From: Betaproteobacteria bacterium
Lineage (GTDB): Bacteria > Pseudomonadota > Gammaproteobacteria > Tethybacterales > Tethybacteraceae
DNA: 5,335 bases
Direction of reading: 5' to 3'
Assembly: GCA_026710225.1 (NCBI GenBank)
Contig: JAPORI010000133.1
Span: 1 to 5,335 of the forward strand
The notes beneath the pieces were generated by a model, which was given only the letters and a program-made list of their open reading frames with translations, did not search any database and was not told the DNA's origin. Of this stretch, positions 1 through 5,335 are shown one piece after another. A program made the translations under genes and the position numbers. Each line of letters opens with the position of its first letter. The stretch's first letter is position 1.

Positions 1-1182
1 GCGCGGCTCCAGGCGGCCGGTCGAGATGCCGACTTCTGCCCCCAGTCCGTATTCGACGCCGTCGGCGAAACGGGTCGAGACGTTGGCCATGACCGAAGCC
101 GAATCGACCTGACGCAGGAAGGTTGAGCAGACCTTCTCGTCGTTGGCGCAGATCGCATCGGTGTGGGAGGAACCGTAGCGATTGATGTGCTCGATCGCCT
201 CGTCAACGTTAGCGACGACCTTGATTGCGATCTTCAAATCAAGATATTCTTCGTGCCAGTCTTGTTCGGTTGCCGGCCGGCAACCGCTGCCGATAATCCG
301 GCAGGTTTGTTCGCAGCCAATCATTTCCACCTTGCCTTTGGCGAATTGCTCTGCCATTGTAGGCAGGAAGGATGCGGCCAGCTGCTGATTGACGAGCAGT
401 TTTTCCAGCGCGTTGCACACTGCCGGCCGGGCCATCTTGCCGTTGCAGGCCAAGCCAATCGCCATTTCGATATCGGCGCTGGCGTCCACATACAGGTGGC
501 AGTTGCCATGCTCGTGGGAAAGCACTGCCGCACTCGCTTCGCTGCGCACCCGTCGCACCAGTTGGGGTCCGCCGCGCGGGATGATCAGCGCCAGCCGCTC
601 GTCTTTAATCAAGCGGCCGGTCTCTTCCCGGCTCGCATCCTGAAGGTGGCAGATGCAGCCGCCGGGCAGGCCGGCTTGCGCCAGGGCCTCAGCCGCCGCC
701 GCCGCCAGGGCCGTGTTGCTTTGCCAGGCTTCCCGGCCGCCGCGCAGCACCACCGGGTTGCCGGACTTGATGCACAAGGCGGCGGCATCGGCGGTTACCG
801 ACGGGCGCGATTCGTATATGAAGCCGATCACCCCCAGCGGCACCCGCATGCGCGCCAGCTCGAAGCCGGCATCGGCCGGGTGCGAATCGATGATCTGTCC
901 GATTGGATCGGGCAGCGCCGCGACCTGGCGCACTGCCGCGGCCAGATCTGCCAGGCGGCTGTCGTCCAGCCGCAGCCGGTCGATCAGATGTTCGGCAATC
1001 CTGGCGCGCTCGGCTTGCTCCAGATCCTGGCGGTTGGCATCCAGGATATCTGATGTGAACTCTTCGATCTTTTGCGCAAATATGCTCAAAAAGGAGTTTT
1101 TTTGCTCAGTTTCAGCGTTGGCAAGAGTCGGCGCGGCGATGCGCGCCAAGCCGATCAGATCGGATGCTGATTGCTTGCTCAT
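1..1182 (-). CDS. proA: Glutamate-5-semialdehyde dehydrogenase (gamma-glutamyl phosphate reductase), C-terminus cut by the window edge
   Basis: ProA is a cytoplasmic enzyme of proline synthesis. It reduces gamma-glutamyl phosphate with NADPH to glutamate-5-semialdehyde, after ProB. I translated the minus strand from 1182: 394 open codons reach the window edge with no stop or frameshift. E. coli ProA is about 417 aa, so roughly 25 residues are missing. Family landmarks, in order: VPLGVIGFIYESRP (ESRP at 124-127), VTADAAALCIKSGNPVVLRGG, IPRGG at 201-205, GNCHLYVDA, and ARPAVCNALEKLLV with the probable catalytic Cys256. Then come ATEQDWHEEYLDLKIA, EHINRYGSSHTDAI and EYGLGAEVGIST near the break. 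The start ATG (1182-1180) overlaps the holA stop as ATGA; no clear Shine-Dalgarno precedes it, which fits translational coupling. A small variation: the usual HARG-like motif after GIST reads LEPR here. The identification is secure. Confidence 0.97.
   Translation of the reverse strand, partial: MSKQSASDLIGLARIAAPTLANAETEQKNSFLSIFAQKIEEFTSDILDANRQDLEQAERARIAEHLIDRLRLDDSRLADLAAAVRQVAALPDPIGQIIDSHPADAGFELARMRVPLGVIGFIYESRPSVTADAAALCIKSGNPVVLRGGREAWQSNTALAAAAAEALAQAGLPGGCICHLQDASREETGRLIKDERLALIIPRGGPQLVRRVRSEASAAVLSHEHGNCHLYVDASADIEMAIGLACNGKMARPAVCNALEKLLVNQQLAASFLPTMAEQFAKGKVEMIGCEQTCRIIGSGCRPATEQDWHEEYLDLKIAIKVVANVDEAIEHINRYGSSHTDAICANDEKVCSTFLRQVDSASVMANVSTRFADGVEYGLGAEVGISTGRLEPR
267..286. 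repeat. 20-base perfect palindrome inside proA
   Basis: CGGTTGCCGG is followed directly by its own reverse complement, with no spacer. It lies in the proA codons for GCRPATE, just before the conserved DWHEEYLDL segment. The bases flanking it (266 and 287) no longer pair. It may simply follow from codon choice in a GC-rich gene, but it could also be a protein-binding site. Confidence 0.5.
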
Positions 1183-2186
1183 ATCAGCAGCTGCCAGGGC
1201 AGCCGGTTGCTTTTCATCAGGGTGGCCAGGGCTGTGGCCAGACGCTCGAAGCGGATCCAGGCATCGGGAGGCACCAGTCCCTTGCCGCTCCAATCAGCCC
1301 GGGTGGCGGCGGCCAGAAACGCATGCAAGGCCGGACGGGGAATTCTGCCGGCGGCATCTTGCAGCCTTGCCTGATGAGAACGCGACGGAACCCAGGCCCG
1401 GCCGCCGCCAGCCAGGGTGAGCAGGGCGCGCCCCTCTTCAACCAGTGCCCAGGTGACCAGTGGCGGGGCGGTGCCGACCGCCTTCAGGTAGCGCAGGGCG
1501 CGACAGGCCCTGATCCGGTCTCCGGCGGCGATTGCCTCGCGCAGCGAGAAAACGTCATCGCGGCTGCTTTCAAAGAGCGCCGAGCGCAGTTGCAGGTTGC
1601 CAATTTGCATCTTTTCATCGGCGATTAGCGACAGTTTTTCCAGCAGCTGCATGGCCGCGGCCGGATCACCCTCGGTGAACGAGGCGATCATTTCCAGTTG
1701 ATGATCTTCCAGTTGCAAGCGGCAGCGTTTCGCCCGGGAGCGCACCCAGCCGGCATGCTGGTTGCGGGGGATGCTCGGCAGATCGACCCGGACAAATGCC
1801 TCTTCCAGTCCGGCAGTCCACTTGCCGGTGCGCGGCGATTCGGCGGCAACGATAATCCAGACATCGTCGGCTGCCTTTTTGGCAAGTTCACCCAGCGCTT
1901 CGCCGTGGGCGGCCGACAAGGGCGCGCTGCCGACGAATTCGATTAGTCGTCGGCCGCCGAACAGCCCGACCGAACAGATGTCGGCACTTACCTCGGCAAC
2001 CTTGAAATTGGCATCAAGCATGATCACCGAGCGCTGCTCGGCGCCGATCAGTTTGGTTACAGCGCTGCGCGCTTCGGTTGCAAACAGGATCTCCGGGCTG
2101 AGGATGCACCAGCTTCGGGAGGGAGATTCCTTGTTCGCCTCCTGGTGCAGGAAACGCGTCCAGGCCGCTTCGCCGGTTATTTTCAT
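1179..2186 (-). CDS. holA: DNA polymerase III subunit delta (clamp-loader subunit)
   Basis: This is the delta subunit of the replicative clamp loader, which binds and opens the beta sliding clamp. Its 335 aa compare with 343 in E. coli. Visible landmarks: GLFGGRRLIEF at 74-84, matching the family's S-L-F-x-x-R-x-L region that contacts beta in E. coli; a hydrophobic WIIVAA strand; the PRNQHAGWVRSRAKR helix that follows the AAA+-like core; EGDPAAAMQLLEKLSLI; FSLREAIAAGD; and the C-terminal collar ending with KGLVPPDAW at 302-310, a betaproteobacterial style. No Walker A is expected in delta. The N-terminal strand is divergent: the common G-D/E-E-P-L-L segment reads SPEILFATEA at 30-39. The start ATG overlaps the lptE stop (ATGA). 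A GAGGAG at 2203-2198 lies 11 bases upstream, the best ribosome binding site in the cluster. Family members are poorly conserved, so position after lptE adds much of the support. Confidence 0.93.
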   Translation of the reverse strand: MKITGEAAWTRFLHQEANKESPSRSWCILSPEILFATEARSAVTKLIGAEQRSVIMLDANFKVAEVSADICSVGLFGGRRLIEFVGSAPLSAAHGEALGELAKKAADDVWIIVAAESPRTGKWTAGLEEAFVRVDLPSIPRNQHAGWVRSRAKRCRLQLEDHQLEMIASFTEGDPAAAMQLLEKLSLIADEKMQIGNLQLRSALFESSRDDVFSLREAIAAGDRIRACRALRYLKAVGTAPPLVTWALVEEGRALLTLAGGGRAWVPSRSHQARLQDAAGRIPRPALHAFLAAATRADWSGKGLVPPDAWIRFERLATALATLMKSNRLPWQLLI

Positions 2187-2665
2187 GGACGCAGATTCTC
2201 CTCGCGATCAAGCAGGAGAGCGGTCTCTTGCAAGACCCTGCGCAGCGCCCGCTTGCGGGTGAGTTCGAAGGTTCTCTGCCGGGAAAGCAGGCTGGCGCGC
2301 AGTGCCGAGTCGTCATGGGCGAGGTTTTCGCTGAAGCGAAAGACGCTTTCGTGCAGGATCGACCCGTCGCTGGCTTGCAGCCGGTAGTCAAGCCGGTAGG
2401 AAATCTTGACCAGATTGGCACCGCCGGCCGGGCCGCGGCCGGCTACATGTTCGCTGCGCTGCTCGGCAAGCACCAGCCGGATGGCGGCGTTCGGATCGTG
2501 ACCGCGCTCGCCCAGTTGTTCAACGGCCAGCCGGCGCAGCGGCGCCGAATCGCTTTCAATCGCGATTGGCACCGCCGGCAGGGCGGCCAACTTGGCCGGT
2601 TCAAAACCGCAGCCGGCCAGCAGTGCCAGAGCAATTGCGGCAATGCCGGGCAGGATTCGGTTCAT
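2183..2665 (-). CDS. lptE: LPS-assembly lipoprotein LptE (RlpB family)
   Basis: LptE is an outer-membrane lipoprotein that plugs the LptD barrel and helps insert lipopolysaccharide into the outer leaflet. The product is 160 aa with a clear lipoprotein signal: a short basic start (MNR), a hydrophobic stretch I4-L16, and the lipobox LAGC with acylated Cys19. The next residues are Gly-Phe, so CGF matches the usual LptE mature start, but the common LRG that follows is replaced by EPAKL. The mature part shows the expected alternation: RRLAVEQLGERGHDP, LVLAEQRSE, VKISYRLDYRLQASDG, then a charged C-terminal helix rich in Arg and Leu. E. coli LptE is 193 aa, so this one is short. The position between leuS and holA, with ATGA overlaps on both sides, is the classic lptE locus and settles the call. 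Sequence alone would support only an LptE-like lipoprotein. Confidence 0.88.
   Translation of the reverse strand: MNRILPGIAAIALALLAGCGFEPAKLAALPAVPIAIESDSAPLRRLAVEQLGERGHDPNAAIRLVLAEQRSEHVAGRGPAGGANLVKISYRLDYRLQASDGSILHESVFRFSENLAHDDSALRASLLSRQRTFELTRKRALRRVLQETALLLDREENLRP
2198..2203 (-). promoter_or_regulatory. Ribosome binding site of holA, inside the end of lptE
   Basis: GAGGAG on the minus strand sits 11 bases before the holA ATG at 2186, within the last lptE codons. It is the only strong Shine-Dalgarno sequence among the four operon genes; lptE and proA have none recognisable and probably rely on coupling through the ATGA overlaps. Confidence 0.6.
2423..2443. repeat. Strong GC inverted repeat inside lptE
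   Basis: GCCGGCC (2423-2429) and GGCCGGC (2437-2443) are perfect 7-base inverted repeats around a 7-base all-GC loop. They fall in the Gly-rich stretch of LptE at about residues 75-82 (AGRGPAGG). A stable mRNA hairpin is expected; no function is evident. Confidence 0.4.
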
Positions 2666-5100
2666 GTTACTATGTTGATGATTTTTCCCGGCACCACGAT
2701 CACCTTGCGTATTTTTTTATCGCCGATGCGTTTTTGCACCGTTTCGATGGCGCAGGCCTTTTGGCTGATTTGCTCTTGATTTGCGTCGGCATCCACTTCG
2801 ATCTGGGCGCATTTCTTGCCGTTGACCTGCACTACCATCTTGTTGCTGCCGACGGCCAGTGCCTGCTTGTCAACTTCTGGCCAGGATGCATCGACGAGCA
2901 GGCCGGCAAAGCCGAGTTCCTCCCACAGCCGCTCGGTGATGTGCGGGACAACCGGATTGAGCAGCCGTAGCAGGATGGAAAAGCCTTCCCGTAGCAGCGC
3001 CGCATCATCGGGATGCTTGGCAAGCAGGTTGGCCATCGACATGCCGGCCGAGACGATGTTGTTGAGCATAATCCGGCGCATGTCGAAGTCGGCCTTTTGC
3101 AAGATCGCATGCAACTGGTGCCGGGCTTGGGCGTTTTCCGAAAGCTGGTCATCCGGCTGGGCACGCACCGCTGCGCGGGCTGCATGTGCCTGCTTCCACA
3201 GTCGGGCCAGATAGCGGGCGCAGCCGCGGGCGCCGGAGTCCGACCATTCGAGCTTCTGATCAGGAGGCGCCGAAAAGATCATGAACATCCGGGTGGCGTC
3301 GGCACCGATGCTCTCGACATATTGCTGCGGATCGACGGTGTTGCCGCGCGACTTGGACATCTTGGCGCCGTCTTTAATCACCATTCCCTGACAGAGCAGA
3401 CTGGTGAACGGCTCGTCGCCGCATCCGGCCGGCAGGAAGTCCAGATCACGCATTACCTTGTGGAAGAATCGGGCATACAAAAGGTGCAGCACCGCATGTT
3501 CGATGCCGCCGATATACTGATCAACCGGCAGCCAGTATCCGGCTCGCTCATCAAGCATCGCATCGGTTGAATCCGCACACGCATAACGGGAAAAGTACCA
3601 CGAGGACTCGACAAAGGTGTCAAAGGTGTCGGTCTCGCGCTTGGCCTTCTTGCTGCCGCAAATCGGACAGGTGCAATTGACAAATGGCGCATGAGCCGGC
3701 AGCGGCGACTTCACTCCGTCAACGGTTACCTCATCGGGCAGCACCACCGGCAGGTCAGCTTCCGGCACCGGCACTTCTCCACAATCTGGGCAGTAGATCA
3801 TCGGGATCGGACAGCCCCAGTAGCGCTGCCGGGATACTCCCCAGTCGCGCAGCCGGTAGCGCACCGTCTGCTCGGCTTTTTTGTCGGGGCCGAGAATTTC
3901 CAGCAACTTGGTCACGCAGCCGGCGTAATCGCTGCCATCGAGGACGCCGGAATTGACCGCAATGCCGCGCTCGATCACGGCTTCCGGCAGCGGGCTGGAC
4001 GCATCCTCGCCATCTCTGGCGATTACCCGCCTGATCGGGATATTGTTGGCGCGGGCAAATTCAAAGTCGCGCTGGTCATGGGCTGGCACTCCCATCACCG
4101 CTCCTTCGCCGTATTCCATCAGCACATAGTTGGCGATCCAGACCGGTATTTTTTCTCCGCTGACCGGATTTACTGCCCGGGCATCAATCGGCAGGCCGCG
4201 CTTTTCCTCCTTGGCGATCGCCTCTTCGCTGGCGGCGATGTTCTGGCACTGCTGACAGAACTGCGCCACTTGCGGGTCGTTTGCCGCCGCCTGCTTGGCC
4301 AGCGGATGCTCGGCGGCGATCGCCATGAAGGTTGCGCCCATCAGCGTGTCCGGCCGGGTGGTGTAGACGCGTATCTGTCCCTGATTGGGCGCGGCCAGAT
4401 CAAAGACTATGTTCATGCCGGTTGATTTGCCGATCCAGTTGCGCTGCATGTTCTTGACCGCCTCCGGCCAGGCCAAATCATCGAGGCCGGCGAGCAATTC
4501 CTCGGCGTAGGCGGTGATCTTCAAAAACCACATCGGTATCTCGCGGCGCACCACTGGCGCGTTGGTGCGCCAGCCGCACCCGTCGATTACCTGCTCGTTG
4601 GCCAGCACCGTTTTATCGACCGGATCCCAGTTTACCGGACCGGTTGCCCGGTAGGCGATGCCTTTCTCTCGCATCCGCAAGAACAGCAACTGCTCCCAGC
4701 GGTAGTAGGACGAATCGCAGGTGGCCAGTTCGCGCTGCCAGTCGATCGCAAAGCCAAGCTGACAGATCTGGCTGCGCATCTGCTCGATGTTGGCGCGGGT
4801 CCATTCGGCCGGGTGGCGCTGCTGGCCGATGGCGGCATTCTCGGCCGGCAGTCCGAAGGCATCCCAGCCCATCGGTTGCAGGACGCCAAAGCCGTTCATG
4901 CGCCGGTAGCGGGACAGGGCATCGCCGATCGAGTAGTTGCGCACGTGCCCCATGTGCAGGCGCCCGGAAGGGTAGGGCAGCATTGACAGGCAGTAGTACT
5001 TTGGGCGCGCATCGGATTCCCGGGCGCAAAAGCACTTTTCGTCCTGCCAGCGTTTCTGAACGACAGCCTCGATTTGCCGGTGGCTGTATTCTTGGTCCAT
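2662..5100 (-). CDS. leuS: Leucyl-tRNA synthetase, short form without the leucine-specific insertion
   Basis: LeuRS is a class I synthetase that activates leucine with ATP and charges tRNA-Leu. The 812 aa show the Rossmann core with PYPSGRLHMGH (HMGH at 49-52) and the CP1 editing domain with TTRPDT at 247-252 and HDQRD at 341-345. Asp345 and Thr252 fall on the same numbers as in E. coli, so proofreading should be intact. A Cys4 zinc ribbon follows: C437/C440 and C478/C481, with an extra C476. Then come RETDTFDTF and KMSKS at 580-584. The C-terminal domain ends VRKVIVVPGK-like (IRKVIVVPGKIINIVT). The earlier E. coli-type cysteines are lost (Asp159, Gly176, Thr179). Between QGMV and KMSKS there are only five residues (IKDGA); the E. 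coli insertion there is near 49, explaining most of the difference from 860 aa. I chose ATG 5100 (MDQEYSHRQIEAVVQ), which fits family N-termini; an upstream TTG at 5130 would add ten atypical residues. Confidence 0.98.
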   Translation of the reverse strand: MDQEYSHRQIEAVVQKRWQDEKCFCARESDARPKYYCLSMLPYPSGRLHMGHVRNYSIGDALSRYRRMNGFGVLQPMGWDAFGLPAENAAIGQQRHPAEWTRANIEQMRSQICQLGFAIDWQRELATCDSSYYRWEQLLFLRMREKGIAYRATGPVNWDPVDKTVLANEQVIDGCGWRTNAPVVRREIPMWFLKITAYAEELLAGLDDLAWPEAVKNMQRNWIGKSTGMNIVFDLAAPNQGQIRVYTTRPDTLMGATFMAIAAEHPLAKQAAANDPQVAQFCQQCQNIAASEEAIAKEEKRGLPIDARAVNPVSGEKIPVWIANYVLMEYGEGAVMGVPAHDQRDFEFARANNIPIRRVIARDGEDASSPLPEAVIERGIAVNSGVLDGSDYAGCVTKLLEILGPDKKAEQTVRYRLRDWGVSRQRYWGCPIPMIYCPDCGEVPVPEADLPVVLPDEVTVDGVKSPLPAHAPFVNCTCPICGSKKAKRETDTFDTFVESSWYFSRYACADSTDAMLDERAGYWLPVDQYIGGIEHAVLHLLYARFFHKVMRDLDFLPAGCGDEPFTSLLCQGMVIKDGAKMSKSRGNTVDPQQYVESIGADATRMFMIFSAPPDQKLEWSDSGARGCARYLARLWKQAHAARAAVRAQPDDQLSENAQARHQLHAILQKADFDMRRIMLNNIVSAGMSMANLLAKHPDDAALLREGFSILLRLLNPVVPHITERLWEELGFAGLLVDASWPEVDKQALAVGSNKMVVQVNGKKCAQIEVDADANQEQISQKACAIETVQKRIGDKKIRKVIVVPGKIINIVT

Positions 5101-5122
5101 GGTTGTCGGTCTTTTGAAGGCT

Positions 5123-5142
5123 GCCCGCAAAAGCAGGCGGGC
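5123..5142 (-). promoter_or_regulatory. GC-rich hairpin in the leuS 5' leader
   Basis: On the leuS strand, GCCCGC (5142-5137) and GCGGGC (5128-5123) form a perfect 6-bp stem with an 8-base loop. Alternatively GCCTGC (5138-5133) pairs with the same 3' arm through one G-U pair and closes a UUUU tetraloop. It lies 22 bases upstream of the ATG, downstream of the possible -10 box, so it would be in the mRNA. No U-tract follows, so it is not a standard terminator. A regulatory role is only a possibility. Confidence 0.35.
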
Positions 5143-5151
5143 GGAGATGGG

Positions 5152-5157
5152 ATTCTA
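5152..5157 (-). promoter_or_regulatory. Possible -10 box of the leuS operon promoter
   Basis: Read on the minus strand, the hexamer TAGAAT matches five of six positions of the sigma-70 -10 consensus and ends 51 bases before the leuS ATG. The expected -35 position (around 5175-5180, GCGGCG) is poor; TTGCGC at 5172-5167 is too close at 9 bases. If used, it would give a leader of about 45 bases and drive leuS, lptE, holA and proA together. Confidence 0.35.
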
Positions 5158-5213
5158 ACCCAATTGGCGCAACCCGCCGCCGGCTGCTGTTGCTGTGATA
5201 GCATTGCCAGTTG

Positions 5214-5335
5214 ATGGCCAATCGACTGCGTCGCCTGCTGCTAAAACTGCCCCTGCTGGCATCGCTGGGCAGTGCTGCCCGCCTTGCCGGTGCCGAGGGC
5301 GACTTGCCCAAGTCCTGCCATCGGGCCGATGCCAG
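5214..5335 (+). CDS. N-terminus of a probable exported protein, unidentified; runs off the window
   Basis: Forty complete codons are visible, opening MANRLRRLLLKLPLLASL. An in-frame TAG at 5199-5201 leaves only TTG 5211 or ATG 5214 as plausible starts. The N-terminus reads as a signal peptide: basic residues R4, R6 and R7, a hydrophobic stretch of about residues 8-25, then a small-residue segment (GSAARLAGA, residues 19-27) suitable for signal peptidase I. R6-R7-L-L-L-K11 resembles the twin-arginine RRxFLK consensus, and the modest hydrophobicity with an Arg at 23 also suits Tat export. No convincing ribosome binding site is seen. It diverges from leuS, sharing a 113-base intergenic region. 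The mature part visible (EGDLPKSCHRADA) is too short to name a family. It could be a chance open frame, but the layout and signal-like start argue for a real gene. Confidence 0.5.
   Translation, partial: MANRLRRLLLKLPLLASLGSAARLAGAEGDLPKSCHRADA

Larger units (their letters stand above)
5101..5213. other. Divergent intergenic region between leuS and the plus-strand ORF
   Basis: This 113-base gap is the only non-coding stretch in the window. On the leuS side it holds a possible -10 box and a GC-rich leader hairpin, listed separately. On the plus-strand side I see no convincing -35/-10 pair: TTGGCG at 5164-5169 has no TATAAT-like hexamer at normal spacing. No rho-independent terminator is present, which fits two genes leaving in opposite directions. 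Confidence 0.7.

Noticed and set aside
163..1053. Long plus-strand open frame of 296 codons opposite proA
   Set aside because: It is antisense to a clearly conserved proA frame, has no recognisable motif, and reads as Arg/Ala/Gln-rich shadow coding typical of GC-rich genes.
5101..5130. Upstream TTG start adding ten residues to LeuRS
   Set aside because: The ATG at 5100 gives the usual family N-terminus and puts HMGH, TTRPDT and HDQRD at the same numbers as in E. coli; the TTG codon lies in the hairpin.
4896..5204. Minus-strand ATG frame starting at 5204 as a leuS leader peptide
   Set aside because: It begins upstream of the likely -10 box, has a single Leu codon near its start, and runs on inside leuS in another frame.
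5201..5220. Imperfect inverted repeat ATTGCCA/TGGCCAAT around the 5214 start codon
   Set aside because: It needs a bulge and is short; no operator or hairpin function can be supported.
1..5335. Phage, transposon, CRISPR, tRNA or toxin-antitoxin content
   Set aside because: The window is filled by four housekeeping genes with 4-base overlaps; no repeats, integrase-like frames or RNA gene signatures are visible.

Overview
The window is almost fully coding. It carries four genes head to tail on the minus strand, in transcription order leuS (start 5100), lptE, holA and proA (runs off the left edge). A fifth reading frame on the plus strand starts near 5214 and runs off the right edge. The order leuS-lptE-holA-proA, the LeuRS sequence style (TVLANEQVIDG, RETDTFDTF, YIGGIEHA) and the C-terminal motif of the delta subunit (KGL followed by DAW) point to a proteobacterium, most likely a betaproteobacterium of moderately high GC. 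The assignment rests on recalled family features, not on a search.

Layout: 1-1182 is proA, 394 codons without its C-terminal end. 1179-2186 is holA (335 aa). 2183-2665 is lptE (160 aa, lipoprotein signal). 2662-5100 is leuS (812 aa). 5101-5213 is a divergent intergenic region with a possible leuS -10 box and a GC-rich hairpin in the presumed leuS leader. 5214-5335 is the N-terminus of a probable exported protein with a twin-arginine-like signal. There is no gene-free stretch over 300 bases, and I saw no RNA gene, mobile element, CRISPR array or terminator.

All three junctions in the minus-strand cluster are 4-base ATGA overlaps, so the four genes are very probably one translationally coupled operon. 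The products belong to separate housekeeping jobs: charging tRNA-Leu, placing LPS in the outer membrane, loading the replication clamp, and making proline. They are linked by conserved gene order rather than by a pathway.

I found no undescribed system. The point most worth a second look is the leucyl-tRNA synthetase: it keeps its editing domain and a Cys4 zinc ribbon, but the leucine-specific insertion expected just before KMSKS in beta- and gammaproteobacterial enzymes is reduced to a five-residue linker.
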